From Opitutaceae bacterium (GTDB lineage: Bacteria > Verrucomicrobiota > Verrucomicrobiia > Opitutales > Opitutaceae): a stretch of 64,000 nucleotides of DNA. Both the position numbers and the translations under genes were made by a program. The stretch spans positions 62,001 to 126,000 of the forward strand of contig JANQKV010000055.1 in NCBI GenBank assembly GCA_028280945.1, read 5' to 3'. The notes under the pieces were generated by a model. The model saw only the letters and a list, made by a program, of their open reading frames with translations. It searched no databases and was not told the DNA's origin. Positions 7,874 through 16,570 of this stretch are shown here, one piece after another (the stretch's first letter is position 1; each line of letters opens with the position of its first letter).

Positions 7874-9307
7874 ATGCCTGTTGATCTCATCACTTCCCTT
7901 TTCTCCAACGTTTGGACGATCGCCCTGATCGTCTTGTTCTTCGGGGGATCAATCTTTGTGCACGAGCTGGGGCACTTTCTCGCGGCACGCCGGCGAGGCG
8001 TAAAAGTAACGCGGTTTTCGATTGGGTTTGGACCCAAGATCTTCGGATGGACCGGCAAGGACGGTGTAGACTACCGCGTCTCCTGGATTCCATTGGGGGG
8101 TTACGTTGCCCTGCCCCAACTCGCCGACATGGCCGCGATCGAGGGGGAGGAAGACCCTGATGCCGAGCCGCTGCCGCCGGTTTCGTATTCGACGCGAATG
8201 CTGGTTTTCGTCGCGGGAGCGTTTTTCAACATGCTGTTTGCGTTTGCGCTGGCCACCATCATCTGGCTGGTCGGGCAACCGACCACAAGCGATCAGGCCA
8301 CCACACAAATCGGCTATGTGGTCGACGAGCTGGAAACATCCGAGGGGGACGTCGTGCCCAGCCCGGCCAGCCAAGCTGGGCTGCAGGTCGGCGACACCAT
8401 CCACGCCATTGATGGCAGCCGGGTGGATGACTGGCCTGACCTGCTCCAGACATTGGTCACCAGCGCTGGTCGCACGGAAGAAGGCCGCCGCTATAACGTG
8501 TTCACGATCGAGCGAGCCGGTGAGATGCTTGAAGTCACGATCTACCCCCAACTCGCCACCGACGAGCGCATCCGCAAAGTAGGCATCATGGCCGCTTACG
8601 AGCTTATCGTGGGCACGGTCGACCCGGCCGGCATGGGAGCAACGTTGGGGTTGGAAGTAGGCGACCGGATCCTCGCTCTCGACGATACACCCATTCTCAA
8701 CATTCAGACCTACGCCGACCACCTTTACGCCCACCAGGATCGCGAAGTTATGGTCCACGTAAATCGAGCAGGATCGATGATGGAGCTCACCCTGCCGGCC
8801 CAACCCGATGCCGAACAACCGGCTGATCTCGGGCTGCAGCTTACCACTGATTCGAAACTCGTCTACCCCACCCCGATCGAGCAATTCAACAGCCACGTCG
8901 GCATGACGTTTCGAACGCTCGGCAGTCTGATCAATCCACAGTCCGAAATCGGACTTTCCAAACTGAGCGGGCCGGTGGGCATCATCCGCGTGTTTCACTT
9001 GGCGGCCCAAGCCGATATCCGGTTGGTGCTCTGGTTCACCATTCTCGTGAACATCAATCTGGCGATCTTCAACCTGTTGCCGATCCCGGTGCTGGACGGT
9101 GGCCACATGATGTTTGCGACCATCAGCAAGCTCCGGGGCAAGGCTCTGCCGGCAAACTTCATCATGACCACGCAGAGCGTATTCATGATGCTGCTCCTGA
9201 GCATGATCATTTACGTGAGTTTCTTCGACGTGCGTCGCATCGTGCGCGACAATGCCGCGCCGGCCGCCACCGAGGAGACTGCGGAGGAAGCCACCACCGA
9301 AGAGTAA
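7874..9307 (+). CDS. rseP: RIP metalloprotease RseP (site-2 protease)
   Basis: The 477-residue membrane protease has the zinc motif HELGH at residues 30-34 in its first transmembrane helix. Two PDZ-like regions follow in the periplasmic loop (about 145-225 and 235-320). The third-helix motif NLLPIPVLDGGHMMF supplies the second metal-ligand Asp. The family cleaves anti-sigma factors and leftover signal peptides within the membrane. ATG 7874 lies 7 nt after the dxr stop and directly precedes the first helix. The C-terminus is extended by an Ala/Glu-rich tail. The ECF sensor gene at 2958-3731 could be a client, but nothing in the sequence shows this. Confidence 0.95.
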   Translation: MPVDLITSLFSNVWTIALIVLFFGGSIFVHELGHFLAARRRGVKVTRFSIGFGPKIFGWTGKDGVDYRVSWIPLGGYVALPQLADMAAIEGEEDPDAEPLPPVSYSTRMLVFVAGAFFNMLFAFALATIIWLVGQPTTSDQATTQIGYVVDELETSEGDVVPSPASQAGLQVGDTIHAIDGSRVDDWPDLLQTLVTSAGRTEEGRRYNVFTIERAGEMLEVTIYPQLATDERIRKVGIMAAYELIVGTVDPAGMGATLGLEVGDRILALDDTPILNIQTYADHLYAHQDREVMVHVNRAGSMMELTLPAQPDAEQPADLGLQLTTDSKLVYPTPIEQFNSHVGMTFRTLGSLINPQSEIGLSKLSGPVGIIRVFHLAAQADIRLVLWFTILVNINLAIFNLLPIPVLDGGHMMFATISKLRGKALPANFIMTTQSVFMMLLLSMIIYVSFFDVRRIVRDNAAPAATEETAEEATTEE

Positions 9308-9489
9308 CCTCGCGATCTTTCTCTTTCCTCTTTATCATTATCATTCCGTCAGGGGCCGACTCCATTCGCTTCGGGGAGAGAAAGATAAAGAGGAAAGAAG
9401 GTGGACAGGGAGGCGGTGATGCCGCGCCGGCCATGACAGACTGCCGACCTCACTTGATACTTGGGAGCTGATACCTGTTACTTCTCCCG
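9308..9489. repeat. Intergenic spacer with 15-bp inverted repeat and GATAC repeats
   Basis: Between rseP and ispG no gene is visible. TCTTTCCTCTTTATC at 9322-9336 is exactly repeated in inverted orientation at 9384-9398, leaving a 47-nt loop. No T tract follows, so a standard terminator is unlikely. Just before ispG, at about 9450-9480, the text CTTGATACTTGGGAGCTGATACCTGTTACTT contains imperfect repeats of (C/T)TGATAC. Confidence 0.5.
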
Positions 9490-11529
9490 ATGAGCAGCTA
9501 TTGCGCTTCCCGTTTTCGCACGATCCGCCGCATCTCGACCGAGGTGAAAATCGGTTCCGTGGGGGTTGGGGGGGACAATCCCGTGCGGGTGCAATCGATG
9601 ACCACCACCCTCACGCAGGATGTCGACGCCACGGTGAAACAGGCCATCGCGCTGGCCGAGGTGGGTTGCGAGATCGTGCGCGTCACCGCGCCCAACAAGG
9701 CGGCCGCTCAAGCCTTGAAGGAAATCCGCCACCGGTTTGCGGCGGCGGGTTTTGGCGAAATTCCCCTGGTGGCCGATATTCATTTTCTGCCATCCGCCGC
9801 CATGGAGGCGGTTGAGCACGTCGAGAAGGTTCGGGTCAATCCGGGCAACTACGCCGACAAAAAAAAATTCGCGGTCAAGGAATACAGCGACCAGGCCTAC
9901 GCCGAGGAATTGGAGCGCCTTCACGAAGCGTTTTCACCGCTCGTCATCCGAGCCAGGGAGTTGGGGCGCGCCATGCGGGTCGGCACCAACCACGGCTCCC
10001 TGTCGGACCGCATCATGAATCGCTACGGCGACACGCCGCTCGGCATGGTGGAGAGTGCGCTGGAGTTTTTGCGCATCGCCGAAAGCCATGGCTACCACGA
10101 CATTGTGCTTTCGATGAAGGCGTCGAACCCCAAGGTGATGATCGAAGCCTACCGCTTGTTGGTCCAACGCATGGCCGCGGAGGACATGCACTATCCGCTG
10201 CACCTCGGTGTCACCGAGGCCGGCGATGGCGAGGACGGTCGCATCAAGAGTGCGATCGGCATCGGTAGCCTGTTGTTGGACGGGCTGGGTGACACGATCC
10301 GGGTTTCCCTGACGGAAGATCCGGTCTACGAGATTCCTGTCGCCCAGGCGCTGGCCCAACACACGTCGGCCTTGTGGCGCGAGGCCGCGGTTTCAGCGAG
10401 TGACTTCCCGGTCGAACCGCCGGACGCGCTGGACCCGTTTCACTTCTCGCGGCGTCAGATCAACTCTGTGGCCCTCGGCGAAGCGTGTCAGCTGGGACCG
10501 GAACAACCTCCGCGGGTGATCGTGGCCGCTCCCTCCCTCAAGCACGCCGGCCAAACCGGGGTCGCGTTGCAAAATCCGGCCCTGAAGGACAATCCGGCGG
10601 AGGGCATCCTTATTCCGATTCGAAACGTCCAAGAGCTGCGGCGCTGGAGAAACGAAAACACCTCCCCCATGAGATTCACCGTCTTGGACTTGGACGGGAA
10701 AATCACCTGGGACGAAATGCAGACCGGGCTCGAAAACCAGGCTAAACCCGTGGTGCTCACCCGCCACTTCGGCGAAACGGAAGGAGACCTCCTGCGCATC
10801 TGGCTCGATGGGGTGCGCTCCCGATCCCCCCACGTGCTGGCTGTCTCGACCGCACCGAAAGCACTCGAGACACTTGCTCCCGTGCTGACCGAAGCCGCTC
10901 ACGATCGAGTTATCCTGACCGGCACACTTTTGGGCACCGAAGCCGACCATGCCGTTGGCATCTACCGGCGGTTGGCATCGATTTTGGTCAACCAACGCTC
11001 CCGGATCCCGCTTTGGATTCGCAATACTTCGGCAACCGCATTGGGCGGCCAGCCAAGTTTCCTCAATCGATTGATCGACAGCTCAATCCTGACGGGATCC
11101 CTGCTCTGCGACGGCCTCGGTGACCTCGTGAGCATTGAGACCGAACCGGATGCCGTGCGAGCGGCCAAGCTCACCTACAACGTACTGCAAGGTGCCGGCG
11201 CCCGCATTACCAAAACCGAGTTTGTGGCCTGCCCTTCCTGCGGCCGCACCCTCTTTGATCTGCAAACGACCACCCAACGCATCCGCAGCAAGACCGGCCA
11301 CCTGAAGGGCGTGAAGATCGCCATCATGGGCTGCATAGTGAACGGCCCCGGTGAAATGGCTGATGCAGACTTCGGATACGTCGGTGGAGCCCCGGGAAAG
11401 ATCAATCTGTATGTCGGGAAGACCTGCGTGCGTTACAACATCCCACAAAAAGAGGCCGACGAACGATTAATTGATCTTATCCGGGAGCACGGAAAATGGG
11501 TGGATCCGGAGCCCGTTGAGGTTTCCTGA
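9490..11529 (+). CDS. ispG: 4-hydroxy-3-methylbut-2-en-1-yl diphosphate synthase, large three-domain form
   Basis: The 679-residue protein is the long IspG (GcpE) type with an inserted domain between the TIM barrel and the [4Fe-4S] domain, as in Chlamydiae, Bacteroidetes and plants; the two-domain form is about 370 residues. The barrel (about 1-275) includes VRVQSMTTT, LVADIHFLP and RVGTNHGSLSDR. The inserted domain spans about 280-560. The cluster domain carries CPSC at 581-584 and GCIVNGPGEM with Cys615. The enzyme converts MEcPP to HMBPP in the MEP pathway using reduced ferredoxin or flavodoxin. ATG 9490 has no in-frame competitor nearby. Confidence 0.96.
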   Translation: MSSYCASRFRTIRRISTEVKIGSVGVGGDNPVRVQSMTTTLTQDVDATVKQAIALAEVGCEIVRVTAPNKAAAQALKEIRHRFAAAGFGEIPLVADIHFLPSAAMEAVEHVEKVRVNPGNYADKKKFAVKEYSDQAYAEELERLHEAFSPLVIRARELGRAMRVGTNHGSLSDRIMNRYGDTPLGMVESALEFLRIAESHGYHDIVLSMKASNPKVMIEAYRLLVQRMAAEDMHYPLHLGVTEAGDGEDGRIKSAIGIGSLLLDGLGDTIRVSLTEDPVYEIPVAQALAQHTSALWREAAVSASDFPVEPPDALDPFHFSRRQINSVALGEACQLGPEQPPRVIVAAPSLKHAGQTGVALQNPALKDNPAEGILIPIRNVQELRRWRNENTSPMRFTVLDLDGKITWDEMQTGLENQAKPVVLTRHFGETEGDLLRIWLDGVRSRSPHVLAVSTAPKALETLAPVLTEAAHDRVILTGTLLGTEADHAVGIYRRLASILVNQRSRIPLWIRNTSATALGGQPSFLNRLIDSSILTGSLLCDGLGDLVSIETEPDAVRAAKLTYNVLQGAGARITKTEFVACPSCGRTLFDLQTTTQRIRSKTGHLKGVKIAIMGCIVNGPGEMADADFGYVGGAPGKINLYVGKTCVRYNIPQKEADERLIDLIREHGKWVDPEPVEVS

Positions 11530-12042
11530 CACATTTCCGTGACGCCGTCGTAACATCTGTTTCAATACGGTGAACCGCAGACATTTCGGCCCGCCACCTA
11601 GGAGAAAAGCCTGTTTTGTAGTGCCGAGGTCCCTACGCCAATTTGTCCGTTTTTCGACGCCGAAGAATCTGGCAAATTAGCAACCAGAAAATGTAAAAAA
11701 GTTATCCCCCGCCCCTTGTGAATAACTTGTTGGAAAGTTAGCGTTGAAAGCTTAATTTCTCTGCTCGTTTACTGATTCTCCTCCGACTCACCCGACCATA
11801 GGTCTCCGGAACGTTCTTTCTCCCGTCTTTCCAGTTCAACTCGACCATTTTACACCCGGATTCCTGTTACCTCCTGTATGGCAGCGACTTACATATCCGA
11901 TTGCGATCGGATTCCTCGCGCCCGTCATCCCACCCACTTTTTCCGCGTTGGCGGATTGGTTGAGCCCCCTGCCCAAGGCGAGAGACTCTCACGTCCCCGT
12001 TTCCTGCGTTGTGAATAAAACCACGTAGCTGTCCCTCATTTC
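11530..12042. promoter_or_regulatory. 513-nt dnaA upstream region with DnaA boxes, possible oriC or dnaA control region
   Basis: No gene is visible here. The spacer has an A/T-rich stretch around 11640-11770. It carries two exact DnaA boxes of the TTATTCACA type, both on the minus strand, at 11717-11725 and 12010-12018. TTATCCCCC at 11702-11710 is a weaker 7/9 match. The second exact box lies 25 nt upstream of the dnaA start, so autoregulation of dnaA is likely. An origin role is possible because bacterial oriC often adjoins dnaA, but no ordered box array or clear 13-mer unwinding element could be confirmed by eye. Confidence 0.5.
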
Positions 12043-13449
12043 ATGCCCAACCCTCTCGCGACATCCTCCCTCTGGGAAACCGTCAAACAAGACTTCAAAA
12101 GCCTCTTTCCCGAAGATGTGTTCCAACTTTGGTTCGAGCCGCTGGAGTGCCTGGACGTAAGCGAGACAAGCGTGACCTTGGGTGTGCCGAACGATTTCGC
12201 GGCCATCTGGATCCATGACAACTACCTCGACCTCATCGTGCAGCGGCTGCGGCTCACCGCCGGCCAGGAGATGGAGGTTCACCTCAAGAAGTCGCCCAGC
12301 AGCGGCGCAATTTCCGGGGACCGCAAGCGCAGGTCCCGTTCGGTCACCGCTGAGCAGCCGTTTGACTCTCCCCCGGCCAAACGACGCGTGCCCCTCACCC
12401 GTACCGCTGAGCGCCGCCCCACCGCGTCGGGCAGTCTCAATCCCCGCAACACCTTCGAGAATTTTGTTGTCGGCAACAACAACCAGATGGCGCAGGCGGC
12501 CGCCATGGCCGTGGCCCAGGCTCCGGCGCAGGCTTACAATCCCCTCTTCCTCTACGGTAATACCGGTCTGGGCAAAACCCACCTGATGCATGCCATCGGC
12601 CACGCCATTCTCCAGCAGCGGCCCGATGCCCGCGTGGCCTACCTCTCGACGGAGAAATTCACGAACGAGTTCATCCAAGGTCTGCAGGAGAACGCGCTGG
12701 TAAAGTTCCGGCAGCGTTACCGGAGTGTCGACGTATTGCTGCTCGATGACGTGCAGTTCCTGGGCGGCAAGGAGCGCATTCAGGAGGAATTCTTCCACAC
12801 CTTTAACGAGCTCTTCGAATCCGGCCGTCAGATTGTGCTGTCGAGCGATCGGCGGGCGTCGGAAATCGCCAAATTGGAGTCGCGCCTCGTCTCCCGCTTT
12901 GAGTGGGGCCTGCCCGCCGACATCCAATCACCCGATTTCGAGACCCGGGTGGCCATCCTCCGCACCAAGGCCCAAAGCCTGCAATTGGAAGTACCACCGG
13001 ACGTCATCACCTTCGTCGCCCAAAACATTTCCAAGAACATCCGCCGTTTGGAAGGTGCCTTGATCAAGGTTGCCAGCTACGCCTCGCTCACCGGCCGCAC
13101 GCTCGACGTGCCGACGACCGAAATGCTCCTCCAGGATGTCCTGATGGAGCAGGCGCAGAACATCCTCACGATGGAGACGATTCAAAAGCGGGTGGCCGAG
13201 CACTTCCAGATTCGCCTCAGCGACATGACCAGCAAGCGGCGCCCGAACAACATCGCCATCCCCCGCCAGATCGCGATGTATCTCTCCCGCACGCTGACCA
13301 AACATTCCCTGCAGGAAATCGGTGATGCCTTTGGTGGCCGCGACCACGGCACCGTCATCCATGCCTGCAAGGCGGTGGACAACATGATGGAGCAGGACCA
13401 GACCACCCGGAGCAGCATCGATTTCCTGCGCAATCAGCTGAGCCGCTGA
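12043..13449 (+). CDS. dnaA: Chromosomal replication initiator protein DnaA
   Basis: The 468-residue protein has all four DnaA domains. Domain I is at about 1-85 ([11 protein letters not shown] ... [11 protein letters not shown]). A basic, Ser/Arg-rich linker follows at about 90-140. The AAA+ domain has Walker [10 protein letters not shown] from Gly172 and Walker [13 protein letters not shown]. The C-terminal helix-turn-helix has the DnaA-box-binding signature [11 protein letters not shown]. It binds DnaA boxes and opens the origin. It stands alone, without dnaN or recF, between ispG and an unknown gene. Two perfect DnaA boxes upstream suggest self-regulation. Confidence 0.98.
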   Translation: MPNPLATSSLWETVKQDFKSLFPEDVFQLWFEPLECLDVSETSVTLGVPNDFAAIWIHDNYLDLIVQRLRLTAGQEMEVHLKKSPSSGAISGDRKRRSRSVTAEQPFDSPPAKRRVPLTRTAERRPTASGSLNPRNTFENFVVGNNNQMAQAAAMAVAQAPAQAYNPLFLYGNTGLGKTHLMHAIGHAILQQRPDARVAYLSTEKFTNEFIQGLQENALVKFRQRYRSVDVLLLDDVQFLGGKERIQEEFFHTFNELFESGRQIVLSSDRRASEIAKLESRLVSRFEWGLPADIQSPDFETRVAILRTKAQSLQLEVPPDVITFVAQNISKNIRRLEGALIKVASYASLTGRTLDVPTTEMLLQDVLMEQAQNILTMETIQKRVAEHFQIRLSDMTSKRRPNNIAIPRQIAMYLSRTLTKHSLQEIGDAFGGRDHGTVIHACKAVDNMMEQDQTTRSSIDFLRNQLSR

Positions 13450-13459
13450 GACCGGGTTT

Positions 13460-13538
13460 ACGATTTACGCATTCAGAATTACAATTTGAGGGTATCGCAT
13501 CCTCTGTCGTCTGTTGTAAATCGTCCCTCGTAAATCGT
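13460..13538. repeat. Short dispersed-type repeat, ACGATTTAC / GTAAATCGT
   Basis: The 103-nt gap after dnaA is built from simple repeated words. ACGATTTAC occurs at 13460-13468; its reverse complement GTAAATCGT is at 13516-13524 and again at 13530-13538, followed by AATTCGTAATTT. The inverted copies can pair. No coding potential is seen. The role is unknown. Confidence 0.55.
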
Positions 13539-13552
13539 AATTCGTAATTTCC

Positions 13553-14092
13553 ATGTCTCTTTCTCCCGAACAAACCCAGACGGTGGCCCAATGGATCAAG
13601 GATGGTGCCACCCTTTCCGACGTGCAAAAGCGCCTGCAAGAGGAGTTCCAAGTCTCCATGACCTACATGGACGTCCGTTTTCTGGTCGACGACCTGGATC
13701 TGACCCTCGTGGACCAGGCGCCCAAGGCCGATGCCAGCGATGTTACCAAGGCTCCGCCGCCTCCTCCCCCGCCGGCCGAGGAAAAGAAAAGCCTGGTGGA
13801 TCGCGCCAAGGAAAAACTGGGCATGGGCGGCGATAACGAGGACGACGCCGGCGACACGCCCGCGTTGGGTGGTGTGACCGTGGACGTCGATGCGGCCGTG
13901 CTCATCCCCGGTGCGATTGCGAGCGGCAGTGTCACCTTCAGCGATGGTGTCACCGGCAAATGGATCGTAGACCACCAAGGTCGCCCGGGCTTCACCGAGA
14001 TCAGCCAGGACGGTTACCGTCCGTCTCCGGAGGACGCTGAAGCCTTCATGCAGGAGCTCAGCGCCGCCCTCCGCGCCAAAGGTATGGCGTGA
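13553..14092 (+). CDS. Conserved-looking hypothetical protein, proline-rich linker
   Basis: I do not recognise a named family. The 179-residue product has an N-terminal helical segment (about 1-50, TVAQWIKDGATLSDVQKRL ... YMDVRFLVDDLDLTL) that looks like a small helix-turn-helix or coiled region. An Ala/Pro-rich linker with a run of seven prolines follows (about 68-74), then an acidic spacer. The C-terminal beta-rich domain (about 100-179) has ALGGVTVDVDAAVLIPGA and KWIVDHQGRPGF. No signal peptide is present, so it is probably cytoplasmic. It follows dnaA by 103 nt and ends before a strong terminator. Confidence 0.7.
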   Translation: MSLSPEQTQTVAQWIKDGATLSDVQKRLQEEFQVSMTYMDVRFLVDDLDLTLVDQAPKADASDVTKAPPPPPPPAEEKKSLVDRAKEKLGMGGDNEDDAGDTPALGGVTVDVDAAVLIPGAIASGSVTFSDGVTGKWIVDHQGRPGFTEISQDGYRPSPEDAEAFMQELSAALRAKGMA

Positions 14093-14147
14093 CCCAGGCT
14101 CACTGCGGTCAACGCTCAATAGCATCGATCCGCCCCGCATTGCCTCA

Positions 14148-14178
14148 CCCCGACCGCCACCTAGGCTGTCGGGGTTTT
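14148..14178 (+). terminator. Rho-independent terminator
   Basis: CCCCGAC (14148-14154) pairs with GTCGGGG (14168-14174) around a 13-nt loop and is followed by TTTT. It closes the transcript of the preceding hypothetical gene. The start codon of the next gene follows only 2 nt after the T run. Confidence 0.85.
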
Positions 14179-14180
14179 AT

Positions 14181-15401
14181 ATGTGGTTCTGTCAAATCAC
14201 GCGGTTACTCTCTCGGGCACTTGTTTCGATCACGCTGTTTTACCTTCCCACGGCATTTACTCACGCCCGCGAAGAGTCAACTTCTGGGGAATTCGAACGC
14301 CACACCATTGCAGACGACGTGGTGTGGTGGTGGGCACTCACCCTTGCTGACGTGACGGGAGACGGCGTGCAGGACGTCGTTTACATTCACAACAACGCCA
14401 ACGGCGGTCACCTCGCCTACCGCACCGGGCAAACCGAGCCCGGCCTTTGGCCTGAGACCATTGTTGCCCAGTCCCCTCCCGGCGGCGGCACCTTCGCTGC
14501 GGGTGACCTTGAGACCGGTGACTTCGATGGCGATGGCGACTTGGACCTTATCGGCGTAAAACACACTGGCGAATGGGACGGTGCCGCCGAAACCGCCGAG
14601 ATCTTTTGGTATGATAATCCGGACTGGAATGCTCACCCCATCGGCGAAACCCACGGAGCGGTGAAGGATCTCAGCGTTGCTGACTTCGACGCGGATGGCC
14701 GCCTCGACCTGGCTATTCTCAATTTCCATCAGGAAAACCTCCGCGTCTATCGGCAACGGATCGATGGCAGCTTCGACCTCTCACTGGACCTGCATGCGCC
14801 CAATCTCCACGAGGGCATGGATGTGGGCGATCTCGATGGCGACGGTGACACGGACATCGCGGCCAATGGGTATGCGTTCTGGAATCCCCTCGTAGGAAAC
14901 GAAACCGAATGGATCTACGAGTCCATCGACGAGAAATGGCACAACCAGGAAGGCGATTGGTCGCGCAATGGCACCAAGCACGCTGTCGCGGACTTCGACG
15001 GCGACGGCGTGATGGAAGTTGTGGTGAGCCACTCTGAACGCGCCGGTTATCCCATCAGTTGGTATCGCTACACCAAGGAAGGCTGGGTCGAAACGATCGT
15101 GCTGCCTGAGGCCACCGCCTGCCACACCCTGCAGGTCGCTGACGCCGACCTCGATGGCGATCTCGATATCTTCGCCGGTCTCAATTTTGGTCGAGCCGTG
15201 AACCTCGGGGTCGAGGAATTCCCCATCTACCTTTTCCGCAACGACGGCGACGCCTCGTCTTTCACCAAGACAATCATCGACCAGGGCGGAATCTACAATG
15301 GCCGCGTCGCCGATCTTGAAGGCGACGGCGACCCCGATCTCTTCCGGCTGCATTCCCACGAAGCCAAAGAACTTCACCTCTACCTCAACCATACTCGCTG
15401 A
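14181..15401 (+). CDS. Secreted FG-GAP/VCBS repeat protein
   Basis: The 406-residue protein has a signal peptide (about 1-30, ending TAFTHA). Behind it is a beta-propeller built from FG-GAP/VCBS blades with calcium-binding loops of the DxDxDGxxD type: DFDGDGDLDL, DFDADGRLDL, DLDGDGDTDI, DFDGDGVMEV, DADLDGDLDI and DLEGDGDPDL. Such proteins are extracellular or periplasmic and often bind ligands or other proteins; no catalytic site is visible. It is the first gene of a three-gene operon with a second VCBS protein (2-nt gap) and a serine hydrolase. ATG 14181 is the only ATG before the signal peptide and sits directly after a terminator. Confidence 0.85.
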   Translation: MWFCQITRLLSRALVSITLFYLPTAFTHAREESTSGEFERHTIADDVVWWWALTLADVTGDGVQDVVYIHNNANGGHLAYRTGQTEPGLWPETIVAQSPPGGGTFAAGDLETGDFDGDGDLDLIGVKHTGEWDGAAETAEIFWYDNPDWNAHPIGETHGAVKDLSVADFDADGRLDLAILNFHQENLRVYRQRIDGSFDLSLDLHAPNLHEGMDVGDLDGDGDTDIAANGYAFWNPLVGNETEWIYESIDEKWHNQEGDWSRNGTKHAVADFDGDGVMEVVVSHSERAGYPISWYRYTKEGWVETIVLPEATACHTLQVADADLDGDLDIFAGLNFGRAVNLGVEEFPIYLFRNDGDASSFTKTIIDQGGIYNGRVADLEGDGDPDLFRLHSHEAKELHLYLNHTR

Positions 15402-15403
15402 TC

Positions 15404-16570
15404 ATGAAACGATCCCTCCTTTTAGTGCTGACGGCGCTGGTCCCGGGCATCACCACCACCCAGGCCGACCTGCCGCTCGATCAATGGACCTACGTCCAAA
15501 TCGATGACAACAAAGCCATGTGGGGCGAATATGATGCCCCGGAATGGCTGCGCTACTTCGGCCTCGCCATGGGTGACGTCGATGGCGACGGCCAGGCCGA
15601 CATCATTTCCGGCCGCAATGTCTATCTCAGCCCGGGCGGCGACCTTGCCGCCAAGTGGCGGAAACTTGATATCGGCGAAAACGTCGACGCCATGCTCGCA
15701 GCCGACCTGGCAGGCGATGGCCGCATGTCGGTCATCGCCTCCCGACTGCCCGACGTGCTGCGCTACGATCTCGACGGGGCCGTTTGGACAAAATCCACCC
15801 TCAACCAGATTCCGCCCACCGGGCACCACAACGGACAAGGTTACCGCGTGTCCGACATGATTCCCGGCGGCCACCCCGAGATCATCATGGCCAGCCTGGG
15901 AGGGCTCTACCAACTCTTCACTGAGGACGGAAAAACGTGGCAGGTCGCTCACCTCGGCAAGGATGCCAGCGACGAAGGCTTCGCCATCGGCGACATCGAT
16001 GGAGACGGCGACCAGGACCTCGTGGCCGGATTCCGCGTCCCCGGCGGGGACCCCGAAAATCCCTTGGTGGTCGTATGGTTTGAAAACCCCAACGACGGTT
16101 CCGAGGACTGGCCCCGCCACGATTTGGGCCGCACCAAGAATGCGGTTGATCGGGTCGAAGTCGGCGATCTCAACGGCGATGGCCGGCTCGACGTCGCGGT
16201 GGCCGAAGAACGTTACCCGGGCCTCGAACCCGACGCCAATCTCTGGGTCTTCCTTCAGGGCGAGTCGGGTTGGAAGCGCCACCACATCGTTGAGCAGTAC
16301 TCGATGAACAACCTCGACGTGGCCGACATGGATGATGACGGCGACCTCGACATCATCACGGCCGAACACAAGGGCGACCGCCTCTCAGTCCAGATCTGGG
16401 CCAACGACGGCGACGCCGCGTTCACCAAGAACGAAATCGACCACGGCAAGGAAAACCACCTGGGCACCCAGGTCCACGACATGGACGGTGATGGCGATCT
16501 CGACATCGTCGGCATCGGCTGGGACCAGCACAAGTTTGTCCATCTCTGGCGAAATGATGCGATCAACTAA
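15404..16570 (+). CDS. Secreted FG-GAP/VCBS repeat protein, paralogue of the preceding gene
   Basis: The 388-residue protein starts with a short signal peptide (MKRSLLLVLTALVPGITTTQA). It contains at least five DxDxDGxxD-type loops, including DVDGDGQADI, DIDGDGDQDL, DLNGDGRLDV, DMDDDGDLDI and DMDGDGDLDI. This predicts a calcium-loaded seven-bladed-propeller-like fold. It begins 2 nt after the previous stop and its last 17 bp overlap the next gene, so the three genes are almost surely co-translated. No enzymatic motif is present. A partner or ligand-binding role for the co-encoded hydrolase is inference. Confidence 0.85.
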   Translation: MKRSLLLVLTALVPGITTTQADLPLDQWTYVQIDDNKAMWGEYDAPEWLRYFGLAMGDVDGDGQADIISGRNVYLSPGGDLAAKWRKLDIGENVDAMLAADLAGDGRMSVIASRLPDVLRYDLDGAVWTKSTLNQIPPTGHHNGQGYRVSDMIPGGHPEIIMASLGGLYQLFTEDGKTWQVAHLGKDASDEGFAIGDIDGDGDQDLVAGFRVPGGDPENPLVVVWFENPNDGSEDWPRHDLGRTKNAVDRVEVGDLNGDGRLDVAVAEERYPGLEPDANLWVFLQGESGWKRHHIVEQYSMNNLDVADMDDDGDLDIITAEHKGDRLSVQIWANDGDAAFTKNEIDHGKENHLGTQVHDMDGDGDLDIVGIGWDQHKFVHLWRNDAIN

